Positions 1-6,465 are shown, counted from the stretch's first letter. The stretch: 6,579 nucleotides of DNA from Minisyncoccota bacterium (GCA_938044295.1 CALIRC010000039.1:1-6579); one strand, 5' to 3'. Notes: a model not told the origin generated them from the letters alone. Translations and numbers: made by a program.

Positions 1-53
1 ACATCAAGTTTTAGAGTTGCGTCTGGAGTTGTATCTCCGATACCGACATCGCC
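1..53 (-). repeat. Internal repeat unit, truncated by the window edge: GDVGIGDTTPDATLKLD
   Basis: Residues 557-573 of the surface protein repeat residues 391-407 with a single N-to-D change. The full unit continues into VEGQ.GATEYCDENG in the other copy, so the gene probably carries at least one more such unit to the left of this window. Confidence 0.75.
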
Positions 54-1721
54 ATCAGCAGCAATAGTCACACGCTCTGCATCATTTGTATAGACTGAGA
101 GCGAGGTATTTTCAGCATTTCTGAGATATGCGTTACCCGTACTATCAATACCGGAATAAAAACCGTCTGTAGCAGTAGTACCTGTAGAAGTATTGAAAAA
201 TTGTTGTGAAACACTTCCAGAGCCTCCACTGAGCGACAGTGCATAATTTGGCGACGTAGTTCCGATACCCAAACGATCATTACTGTTATCCCAAAAAAGA
301 TTTGCATTATCTTCAAGCACATCAGTAACACCAGCAAAATAAACAGACCCTGCAGTATATGTACTCGGCGTATCAGTAAGACCAACAAAAGTGCCACCGC
401 CGCCACCACCGCCGCCACCGCCACCCGTAACATCAGTTGCCAAAAAACAGTTTCCACCATTCTCATCACAGTACTCTGTAGCACCTACCTGACCTTCGAC
501 ATCTAGTTTGAGAGTAGCGTCAGGTGTTGTATCACCGATTCCCACATTTCCCGAACTATCTACTCGCATACGAATATTCCCAGAATCAAACGGAGCTGCA
601 GCACTGCCAGTATAAAAGTTTACACCACCTGTAGTAGAATACGCTCCAAGAGCCAAATCATTTGCAGCACCATCAACAGAGTCTTGACCGATATAAGGCA
701 TATTTGGCTCTGTAGCTGCCACTCTCTGTCCAAATGAAATATAATCCGAAGCATTTGTAATAGCACTATCTCCTAATTGTAAACGTGAAGTAGGATCAAT
801 AGTGCCCATACCAATATATCCACCAGTACTTTCAATCACCATCCTCTCAGGCGTTCCAGTACCAGTTCCGTCAGAATTCACAAAAAAAGACAAGCGTGTC
901 GGAAGATTGCTAACCGTTGGCGTACCATTTACAACTGCTTTCATACCAGCGGTGCCCATAAAGCCAGGTATAAAGGAAGTGCCTCCCGTGAGGCCAGTGT
1001 ATCCAAAGAACCTATAGCCACCAAGTGAATCACCGTCCTGCACTACTTCAGGTGCAGCCTCTGTGCCTCGTGCTCGTAAGATATCGATATCACCCTTTCG
1101 TCCAGCGCCACCACCATCATATGAATAAATGCGCACATCCCCATTTGCCTCTTTATATTCGATCTCATTACCATTGTAAACCCATGGTGAAGGTGAGAGG
1201 TTTGCAATATCCTTACAATTGTTACCATTTTCATCACAATACTCTGTAGCACCAATCTGACCTTCCACATCAAGCTGCAGCGTACCATCAGGACTAACAT
1301 CAACGATACCTACTGGACCCAAAAACACACTTTCCCCTCGCACTGCAATACCACGATTTGATCCTCCAAATCGCGCATCATATATATTCGCATTATCAGG
1401 ATCACTATATGTGCCAGTAGAAAAACTCGACTCACCATCACGCACTTCCAGTTCTCCCTTCTCAACAATCAAACCTTCTGCATCGACACCATCTGTATTA
1501 ACAATCAGCGAACCTTCTTTTGTCTGTCCTGGTGAACCAGCTGTAATCGGTGCTGTCACGTTGCCAGAGGGTGGCGTCGCAGACGGCTCAACAAATGCTT
1601 TAACAGTATCCCATCCAGCAACTAAAGCGAGGAATGCAAAAAAGCCTCCTACAAAAATGCTCATCCCCGAAAAAATCTGTTTGTATTTTATTTTTTTTCT
1701 TTGTTGCTGGTTGATTTTCAT
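1..1721 (-). CDS. Large membrane-anchored repetitive surface (fibre/adhesin-like) protein, C-terminus cut by window edge
   Basis: An open frame of 573 codons runs off the left edge without a stop. I place the start at the ATG at 1721-1719; it has no Shine-Dalgarno. Residues 1-15 are basic (several Lys/Arg) and are followed by a hydrophobic segment at about 16-38, so the protein is probably exported or anchored with its bulk outside. A Pro/Thr-rich 'EPSATPP' linker (45-51) leads to short beta-rich units such as GLIVEKGELEV. Two near-copies of DVEGQxGATEYCDENG (151-166 and 407-422) each end in a C-x6-C pair (C162/C169, C418/C425). GIGDTTPDATLKLD occurs at 394-407 and again at the window edge, and DRLGIGTTSP at 482-491. 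An 11-Gly run spans 433-443. Units of this kind occur in tail-fibre and adhesin-like proteins and in large Patescibacteria surface proteins (family knowledge). A binding or structural role is inferred; no enzyme domain is visible. Confidence 0.9.
   Translation of the reverse strand, partial: MKINQQQRKKIKYKQIFSGMSIFVGGFFAFLALVAGWDTVKAFVEPSATPPSGNVTAPITAGSPGQTKEGSLIVNTDGVDAEGLIVEKGELEVRDGESSFSTGTYSDPDNANIYDARFGGSNRGIAVRGESVFLGPVGIVDVSPDGTLQLDVEGQIGATEYCDENGNNCKDIANLSPSPWVYNGNEIEYKEANGDVRIYSYDGGGAGRKGDIDILRARGTEAAPEVVQDGDSLGGYRFFGYTGLTGGTSFIPGFMGTAGMKAVVNGTPTVSNLPTRLSFFVNSDGTGTGTPERMVIESTGGYIGMGTIDPTSRLQLGDSAITNASDYISFGQRVAATEPNMPYIGQDSVDGAANDLALGAYSTTGGVNFYTGSAAAPFDSGNIRMRVDSSGNVGIGDTTPDATLKLDVEGQVGATEYCDENGGNCFLATDVTGGGGGGGGGGGTFVGLTDTPSTYTAGSVYFAGVTDVLEDNANLFWDNSNDRLGIGTTSPNYALSLSGGSGSVSQQFFNTSTGTTATDGFYSGIDSTGNAYLRNAENTSLSVYTNDAERVTIAADGDVGIGDTTPDATLKLD
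393..425 (-). repeat. Poly-glycine tract (11 Gly codons) in the surface protein
   Basis: Eleven consecutive GGT/GGC codons encode residues 433-443, between a C-x6-C unit and the next module, which begins TFVGLTDTPSTYT. The mix of GGC and GGT shows that it is not a pure trinucleotide microsatellite. It most likely acts as a flexible hinge between repeat blocks. Confidence 0.85.
447..551 (-). repeat. Internal repeat unit, full copy: GNVGIGDTTPDATLKLDVEG + GATEYCDENGGNC
   Basis: This segment encodes residues 391-425 of the surface protein. Its second half (447-503) repeats the unit at 1215-1271, and its first half (498-551) repeats the unit at 1-53. Most differences from the 1-53 copy fall at third codon positions, so the amino-acid sequence is kept while the DNA has drifted. 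It ends with a C-x6-C pair. Confidence 0.85.
1215..1271 (-). repeat. Internal repeat unit: DVEGQIGATEYCDENGNNC
   Basis: This encodes residues 151-169 of the surface protein. Of the 19 residues, 17 are identical to residues 407-425; the differences are I/V and N/G. Both copies carry the acidic C-x6-C loop, which could bind a metal or form a small disulfide loop (inference). Confidence 0.85.
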
Positions 1722-2077
1722 GTATATATAAATAATCTACACAAACCTAATCCAAAAACGACTATCAAAAAATTTCTAAAGTTTTCTGTGCGCATTACCT
1801 TCAAACATTTACAAACAAACCTACAAGAAATCCTTTCACTACAATCATTATACACTATTAACATCATAACTTCATTCGAGGTTATACACATAGTTGTACT
1901 ACCCCACAACAACATACAGAAAAATAATTATAATCTCTTTCCACTATATACACGTGCGTACACATCTCAAAAATCAAGACTGATAGGTGAAATCAATACC
2001 GATAAATAGAGAGAAGTAATATGTACAAAAGTAAGTCACGCAAATTCTATAGCTCTCATTTTTGTTTAAAACTACCA
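1722..2077. other. AT-rich intergenic region between the surface-protein gene and the GH16 gene
   Basis: These 356 bases lie between the GH16 stop and the next minus-strand start. The stretch is clearly more AT-rich than the flanking genes and holds no convincing gene. It contains two TATAAT boxes on the minus strand (1852-1847 and 1932-1927), neither with a good -35. A GTTGT/ACAAC inverted repeat at 1893-1910 has an 8-base loop and no T-run behind it. No clear intrinsic terminator for the GH16 gene was seen. Confidence 0.7.
1847..1852 (-). promoter_or_regulatory. Candidate -10 box (TATAAT) for the surface-protein gene
   Basis: A perfect TATAAT lies on the minus strand about 125 bases upstream of the ATG at 1721. 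No hexamer resembling TTGACA is found 15-19 bases further upstream, so this is a weak call in an AT-rich stretch where such boxes arise by chance. Confidence 0.25.
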
Positions 2078-4252
2078 CTACTTACGATACACGCGTATGT
2101 AATCGATTTCATATTCTGCAGGAAAAATAGTAGAAGTATCTGGCGATCCAGGCCAGTTTCCACCAACTGCAAGATTTGCAAGAATATACATGTCTTGCGA
2201 CGCAACACCATCTCCCTCAATACGATTGTGTGGCACACCATCCACATAGTACTGTATAAGTCCCGGTTCCCACAAAACTGAATATACATGAAAATCATCA
2301 GAGTAAATCTCTTCACTGACTGTAGATTCTTGTGAAATCAACTGGTGTGACTCGTTGTAATAATGGTACGTTTGATGTACTTTACCTACCTCATGTCCAA
2401 GATTCTCCATAATATCAATCTCAGGACGCTTATCAACATAATACGTATTCAGCAACCAAAACGCGGGCCATAAACCTTTTCCTTTAGGGATTTTTACACG
2501 CGCTTCTGCATATCCATGCGTGAAATTAAACGCATCGCGGGATGTAATAATGCCAGATGTATACTCTTGGCCATCAACATCATCCAAGAACGTTCCGGGT
2601 GTACGATCAGCAGTGATAACGAGATTCTCTCCAGTAAAGCTAAATGGATTTACGCCAAGTGAGTAATCACCTGAAAGACGATCAATATAATATTGTTCTT
2701 CATTATTGATAATAAGTCCTGGTCCCCAAATAAATGATGAATTCCATTTATTGATGTCCAAATACTGACCGTTAAACTCATCGAAAAACGCGATTTCATA
2801 TTCACTTCCGATATCAGTAGGCAGGTAGGAACGATCAATTGGCACAGTGGAAGGATCAGGTGTTGCGGCGCGAGCACGTACAACATCCGTCGCAGTAGAA
2901 AAAAGATCTCCCAAAAATGACGTAATCTGGTAAGTGTGTATAGCACCTTCCTCCACGGTATCATCCTCAAAAACAATTTTATCACCAACTACATGCTCAG
3001 ATGTCTCTTCAACAGTTGTCAAATACTCTCCATCACGTTTGATATTATAACCCGTCACTGCATCACGCATCCACTCAAGAGTGATTGTGGATTCAGTCGT
3101 ACTAATAACTTGAAAATCCTGAGGGATGTCTGGTCTACCTTCCTCTTTTAAACAAATAGCACTACATCCATCACCGTCTACCACATTACCATCATCACAC
3201 TCCTCCCCTTTTTCTTCGACTGTATTCCCACATTGCCAATGACTCTGTGAAACATTAAAACGCATCCACCCACCCTGACAATGAATCCACTCAGATTGTT
3301 TGTAACCCTCAGCACAAGCACTGCCAGGATCCCAAGAACCTTTTGATAATACCGAGGTATCATCAGCTTGATAGAGTGCATCATCTACGCGAATATAATC
3401 AATGCGCACATCTTCAGCTGCATCCCCGATACTCGTAAAAAGTATATCTATAAAATCATGTGACAAACCATCCTTCAAAACATATGTATAGTCTTTAAAT
3501 TCCGTTGTAAGCGTCCACGTGACTAACTCCTCTCCCCCAATTGCTAATGCAATTTCCTCGCTACCTAGTGCACCAAGAGCTTTGACTGTAACTGTACGCG
3601 AAATAGTTGAATTTTGTGATTCTTCGGATGTATCATTTGCATCATCGCAATCAGGATCAGACAAGTCAATAAATGAATCTTGATCGTTGTCTACACCATC
3701 TGAACATGCAGATTTTTCCACGGCACCACCACCGCCCACGACAGTTCCAGAAGGAACATTATATGTAAAGTTACCGCCACAATGGAGCCACTCCGAAGAT
3801 TTTTTTCCAGGTGCACACCACGAAGATTCCTGCCACGTTCCTGTAGAAAAAGTAGAAGCGTGTTCACTATCATAACGATCTCCGTTTACGATAATATAAT
3901 CAATCTGAACATCATAATTTATTTCTTGTTCTGGTTCCCAGCGATCGTTTATAAAATCAATCGAGAGAGTATCTATAGAAATTGCTTCTGTTGGTACATA
4001 TACATATTCTGCAATATCTGTCGTGAGGCTCCAGAATTCCAAAGGCTTTCCATTGATATGTAATGCAATTTTTTCCTCACCTGTCAAACCTCGCGCATAT
4101 ATGAAAATATTTTCGGATGCATCCGATGTGGCTTCAGTAAGTGTAAGTGATGGCGATTTATAATGCACACTAAAATACGGCAACAAAAATGCAAAAAAAA
4201 TGAGCAATAAACTAACAAAAACTACCCGTATAAATGACCAAGATCGCAGCAT
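2078..4252 (-). CDS. Modular exported GH16-family glycoside hydrolase with duplicated carbohydrate-binding-like modules
   Basis: The protein has 724 residues from the ATG at 4252; an in-frame TTG two codons earlier is less likely. Modules in order: an uncleaved-looking signal or membrane segment (about 5-28); a beta-sandwich like CBM36/60 (about 35-168) ending in C146-x11-C158; an acidic ACSDGVDNDQDSFIDLSDPDC motif, probably calcium-binding (182-202); a second copy of the first module (about 215-335, C313-x11-C325); a DUF4215-like CGN..GEECDDGN..DGDGC module (C341, C352, C363, C367); fibronectin III (about 376-462); and a GH16 catalytic domain (about 480-724). GH16 marks are HGYAEARVKIPKGKGLWPAFWLL and the active-site ExDxxE (E611 nucleophile, D613, E616 acid/base, by family rule). 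GH16 enzymes cut beta-1,3 or beta-1,3-1,4 glucans, agar, carrageenan or succinoglycan. The INNEEQYY and YTSGIITSRDAFN segments resemble laminarinase or ExsH-type members, but the substrate is not decidable here. The stop is TAG. Confidence 0.95.
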   Translation of the reverse strand: MLRSWSFIRVVFVSLLLIFFAFLLPYFSVHYKSPSLTLTEATSDASENIFIYARGLTGEEKIALHINGKPLEFWSLTTDIAEYVYVPTEAISIDTLSIDFINDRWEPEQEINYDVQIDYIIVNGDRYDSEHASTFSTGTWQESSWCAPGKKSSEWLHCGGNFTYNVPSGTVVGGGGAVEKSACSDGVDNDQDSFIDLSDPDCDDANDTSEESQNSTISRTVTVKALGALGSEEIALAIGGEELVTWTLTTEFKDYTYVLKDGLSHDFIDILFTSIGDAAEDVRIDYIRVDDALYQADDTSVLSKGSWDPGSACAEGYKQSEWIHCQGGWMRFNVSQSHWQCGNTVEEKGEECDDGNVVDGDGCSAICLKEEGRPDIPQDFQVISTTESTITLEWMRDAVTGYNIKRDGEYLTTVEETSEHVVGDKIVFEDDTVEEGAIHTYQITSFLGDLFSTATDVVRARAATPDPSTVPIDRSYLPTDIGSEYEIAFFDEFNGQYLDINKWNSSFIWGPGLIINNEEQYYIDRLSGDYSLGVNPFSFTGENLVITADRTPGTFLDDVDGQEYTSGIITSRDAFNFTHGYAEARVKIPKGKGLWPAFWLLNTYYVDKRPEIDIMENLGHEVGKVHQTYHYYNESHQLISQESTVSEEIYSDDFHVYSVLWEPGLIQYYVDGVPHNRIEGDGVASQDMYILANLAVGGNWPGSPDTSTIFPAEYEIDYIRVYRK

Positions 4253-4281
4253 ATACAATTAAAAAAAATAAACATATCAAA

Positions 4282-5376
4282 TTAATTCGATGGAGTACAC
4301 TGACACGCATTGATCTCACACGCACCACTGCAAGTTACATCGTCCGTCAAAGGATCTGAATCATGATCATAAAGCACACCAGTCGTACACGAACCGTTTG
4401 CACTTGCCCCCTGATCACAGACCTCACCAGAATCAATTATGCCATTCCCACATGGACTTGTTACGCCGTTGACCGACACAAGACCAGTGCCACTCTCTGT
4501 AAGATACGCAACAGTCACATCAATAGGACCTCCAGTAGCAATACCTGTCGCAATACCAGTCGACGCACCTACAGTTACAACACCAGTATTGTTACTACTC
4601 CACGTCGATGTTGTCGTGACATCAGTATCGGTCAAAAGCACATCATTGCAACTCAAAATACTTTCACCTGGTCTATAGTATGCACGTAATTGAAAAGTAC
4701 CGTCGATCGTCATCGTAACCGCAGGCGGACAAACAATAAGCGACTCGCTCGCTGCAATCTCTACATTTACAGCTCTAATCCACCCAAATTCATCACTCCA
4801 CGCGTAACCATTTACTTCATTAGGTGTCGTTGTTGTATCAATCGTTAGACCATAAGAAACTGGATCACCTGTCAAAGAATGGAGTTTAATCCATCCATCG
4901 AAACCTCCAGAATTAGAAGCTGCATCCCGTATACTCACAACGCGCGCCCACCCATATATCCCATCATCAAGTCGATACGCATTGCACGGCGCCTGCGGAC
5001 AACCTGCGAGATCAGAAGGTTGAAAACTAATCCACCCGACATTCTCACTCCACGCATAACCATTAAGATCGCCATCCGTTGCTGGAATATGCACTCCATA
5101 ATCTGCAACAGTAGTACCAGTAGCTGGACAACCAGTAGCACCCTCACTTTGACCATCATTGTCTGTATCACAGTTTGAACTGTTTAAACTAATCCACCCA
5201 AGACCAGTGGTATCTTCACTGCTTCCACCATCTACTTCCTCTGTGCCACCCCACAACCATCCTGTTGATGATTCCGATGCATCCGCAGATACAAAACGCA
5301 CATCGAAAAGAAGTGCCACACCAGAAAAAATCATACTAAATAGTAAAAATCGCAACATGTGTTTTGTTTTCATCAT
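4282..5376 (-). CDS. Secreted GYAWS/GWIS-repeat protein with BIG2-like and Cys-rich modules
   Basis: From the ATG at 5376 the product has 364 residues. Other possible starts are a GTG at 5388 and ATGs at 5373 and 5358; the last would follow from the promoter at 5375-5383. An N-terminal signal peptide (K/H/R region, hydrophobic FLLFSMIFSGVALLF, AxA-type site ADA|S after residue 33) indicates export. Residues 58-204 hold Trp/Gly repeats: GLGWISL, GYAWSENVGWISF, GWARVVS, GWIKLHS and GYAWSDEFGWIRA, interleaved with DYGVHI and SYGLTI strands. Residues of about 215-304 resemble a bacterial Ig-like group 2 domain (SSNNTGVVTV..STGIAT). The end (309-360) is a CGNGIIDSGEVCDQG-type Cys-rich module with seven cysteines. 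Such repeat proteins are frequent in Patescibacteria genomes (family knowledge), but I know of no assigned function. The gene ends in TAA 29 bp before the GH16 gene and probably forms an operon with it. Confidence 0.92.
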   Translation of the reverse strand: MMKTKHMLRFLLFSMIFSGVALLFDVRFVSADASESSTGWLWGGTEEVDGGSSEDTTGLGWISLNSSNCDTDNDGQSEGATGCPATGTTVADYGVHIPATDGDLNGYAWSENVGWISFQPSDLAGCPQAPCNAYRLDDGIYGWARVVSIRDAASNSGGFDGWIKLHSLTGDPVSYGLTIDTTTTPNEVNGYAWSDEFGWIRAVNVEIAASESLIVCPPAVTMTIDGTFQLRAYYRPGESILSCNDVLLTDTDVTTTSTWSSNNTGVVTVGASTGIATGIATGGPIDVTVAYLTESGTGLVSVNGVTSPCGNGIIDSGEVCDQGASANGSCTTGVLYDHDSDPLTDDVTCSGACEINACQCTPSN

Positions 5377-5383
5377 TATATCA
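5375..5383 (-). promoter_or_regulatory. Perfect extended -10 (TGATATAAT) at the start of the GYAWS-repeat gene
   Basis: The minus strand reads TGA-TATAAT here, a full extended -10 element. The hexamer 17 bases upstream (TCGAAG) is a poor -35, which extended -10 promoters tolerate. Transcription would begin near 5368, downstream of the GTG at 5388 and the ATGs at 5376 and 5373. The first translatable start would then be the ATG at 5358, with a leader of about 10 bases. If translation really starts at 5376, this element is either unused or coincidental. Confidence 0.45.
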
Positions 5384-5392
5384 TACACAGAG

Positions 5393-5409
5393 GATCACTT
5401 CGATCACTT
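5393..5409 (-). repeat. Short direct repeat AAGTGATC-G-AAGTGATC in the divergent promoter region
   Basis: On the minus strand an 8-base unit is repeated with one base between copies (9-base period). It covers the -35 position of the TGATATAAT promoter. The 9-base period is close to one helical turn, so a regulator could contact both copies on the same face. Operator function is inferred only from position. Confidence 0.35.
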
Positions 5410-5429
5410 TATGAGAAGCACAAAAAAAC

Positions 5430-5458
5430 TTGCATATAGGAAGAATCAATGGTACAGT
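5430..5458 (+). promoter_or_regulatory. Candidate infC promoter (TTGCAT-17-TACAGT with extended -10)
   Basis: The -35-like TTGCAT (5430-5435) and -10-like TACAGT (5453-5458) are separated by 17 bases, and TG at 5450-5451 gives an extended -10. A start near 5465 leaves an infC leader of roughly 100 bases. Both hexamers are imperfect, so this is moderate evidence; no better pair was seen between 5389 and 5567. Confidence 0.45.
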
Positions 5459-5567
5459 AGCAGACATTAAAGTACATGCGATTAAACGCAGTTTGAAACA
5501 TATTCAGACACTCAAACAGACAAATTTTTTAAATTCCCACTTACTCAGTAATAATTGATAACAATAC

Positions 5568-6116
5568 ATGCGTAGACGATTTCGCAGAAAACCAAAACCG
5601 CAACCAAATAAGGTCCCCCAAATGCGTGCAAACCTTCGTATTAAAGCACGCACGGTTGTAGTCATTGATCATGAAGGCACACACAAAGGTGAGATGGATA
5701 TTACAGATGCACGGACACTAGCAAACGAAGCAGGTCTTGATCTTGTAGAAGTTTCTCCAAAAGCTAATCCACCTGTTTGCAAAATCCTTGATTATGGAAA
5801 ATTTCAGTACATGCAAACGAAACAAGCGCGGCAAGCACAAGCCTCTCAAACACGCGTTGAGACAAAAGGAGTGCGACTTGGCCTTCGCACAGATAAGCAT
5901 GATCTTGAATTCAAGAAAAAACAAACAGAAAAATTTCTCGCAAAAGGTAATAAAGTAAAAGCTGAAATTATTATGCGCGGTCGCGAAAAAGCATACCAAG
6001 ACCTCGCACGAAAAAATCTTCAAGCTTTTCTCGATATGATCGAAGTGCCTTTCAAGAAAGAAGAAGAGATTAAAAGATTCCCTGGAGGCTTCAATACAAT
6101 TATTGCGCCAGAATAG
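5568..6116 (+). CDS. infC: Translation initiation factor IF3
   Basis: IF3 binds the 30S subunit, keeps it from joining 50S too early and checks start-codon/initiator-tRNA pairing. The 182-residue product matches the usual length. A basic N-terminal tail (residues 2-15, Arg/Lys-rich) precedes the N-domain (about 20-85), with NEAGLDLVEVSPKANPPVCK and the KILDYGKFQY signature region. A linker rich in Gln/Lys leads to the C-domain (about 95-180), with GVRLGLRTDKHD, the RGRE motif (137-140) and a terminal IIAPE. The start is ATG, not the rare AUU used by many infC genes to self-regulate, so that form of control is probably absent. No Shine-Dalgarno precedes it. The stop is TAG, and rpmI begins 99 bp downstream. 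It is the first gene of the infC-rpmI-rplT group and diverges from the secreted-protein cluster. Confidence 0.98.
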   Translation: MRRRFRRKPKPQPNKVPQMRANLRIKARTVVVIDHEGTHKGEMDITDARTLANEAGLDLVEVSPKANPPVCKILDYGKFQYMQTKQARQAQASQTRVETKGVRLGLRTDKHDLEFKKKQTEKFLAKGNKVKAEIIMRGREKAYQDLARKNLQAFLDMIEVPFKKEEEIKRFPGGFNTIIAPE

Positions 6117-6130
6117 ATCTATTCTACATC

Positions 6131-6159
6131 TTGACGAACTACAGCACATACTGTACAAT
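6131..6159 (+). promoter_or_regulatory. Sigma70-type promoter upstream of rpmI (TTGACG-17-TACAAT)
   Basis: TTGACG (6131-6136) and TACAAT (6154-6159) each match the consensus at five of six positions and are separated by exactly 17 bases. This is the best promoter in the window. It lies in the gap after infC, so rpmI and rplT can be expressed separately from infC. Transcription would begin near 6166, giving a leader of about 50 bases. Confidence 0.7.
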
Positions 6160-6180
6160 ACGATAACACTATTAATTACT

Positions 6181-6202
6181 TGGTTGCCCTGCACGGAAAC
6201 CA
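6181..6202 (+). promoter_or_regulatory. Hairpin in the rpmI leader, possible L20 operator
   Basis: TGGTT pairs with AACCA (5 bp), followed by a G/A mismatch, a CC/GG pair of pairs and a six-base loop, CTGCAC. The hairpin ends 13 bases before the rpmI ATG and has no T-run, so it is not a terminator. In several bacteria L20 represses its own operon by binding an mRNA structure upstream of rpmI or infC (established). That this hairpin does so is inference from position. Confidence 0.35.
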
Positions 6203-6215
6203 CGATATTAGACCT

Positions 6216-6407
6216 ATGCCAAAGCTCAAAACACACAAAGCACTTGTGAAAAAAATTCGCGTATCAAAAAATGGAAAAATTCTCCGTCGTGCAACAGGAC
6301 AAAATCACTTCAATGCAAAAGAGACTGGAAGCGCAACTAGAAACAAGCGTGCTGACAAACAACTCTTCAAAACTGACGAGAAAAACGTCAAAAAAGCTTT
6401 ATCATAG
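6216..6407 (+). CDS. rpmI: 50S ribosomal protein L35
   Basis: L35 is a small basic protein of the large ribosomal subunit that binds 23S rRNA. The 63-residue product begins with the family hallmark MPKLKTHKALVKKI and continues with GKILRRATGQNHF and ETGSATRNKR, at the usual length (about 65). I choose the ATG at 6216. An upstream in-frame TTG at 6180 would add 12 residues unlike any L35 and would fall in the leader hairpin. No Shine-Dalgarno precedes the ATG (TTAGACCT). The stop is TAG; rplT starts 58 bp later. The order infC-rpmI-rplT is conserved in many bacteria, and the gene is probably transcribed both from upstream of infC and from the promoter at 6131-6159. Confidence 0.97.
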   Translation: MPKLKTHKALVKKIRVSKNGKILRRATGQNHFNAKETGSATRNKRADKQLFKTDEKNVKKALS

Positions 6408-6465
6408 AGATATTGCTTCGTAAACAACGCGACATCGTCACACTAATTTCTCTTATTTCATCACT

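Noticed and set aside
1718..1915. 65-codon minus-strand frame whose TGA overlaps the surface-protein ATG (ATGA), as in translational coupling
   Set aside because: It starts at a non-ATG codon in an AT-rich gap, its composition is random-looking, and it has no ribosome binding site. The ATGA overlap alone is weak evidence.
1701..2009. 102-codon plus-strand frame spanning the intergenic gap
   Set aside because: It begins inside the opposite-strand gene, is rich in Asn/Ile/Lys as expected from AT-rich noncoding DNA, and has no recognisable motif.
2031..2085. GTAAGT/ACTTAC inverted repeat after the GH16 stop
   Set aside because: Only six pairs separated by a 43-base loop and no T-run; likely chance.
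4256..4258. TTG start for the GH16 gene, two codons before the ATG
   Set aside because: An ATG follows immediately at 4252, and no ribosome binding site favours the TTG.
4261..4291. Hairpin plus T-run on the minus strand after the GYAWS-repeat gene (ATCG/TGAT-type stem at 4276-4291, T8 at 4268-4261)
   Set aside because: The stem has about six pairs, mostly A-T with a G-T wobble, and includes the stop codon. It is too weak to call an intrinsic terminator, although partial attenuation before the GH16 gene cannot be excluded.
5718..6236. 172-codon open frame on the minus strand opposite infC
   Set aside because: It lies wholly across infC and the rpmI leader, and its Cys/Phe-rich sequence shows no recognisable domain. 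It is a shadow of a certain gene.
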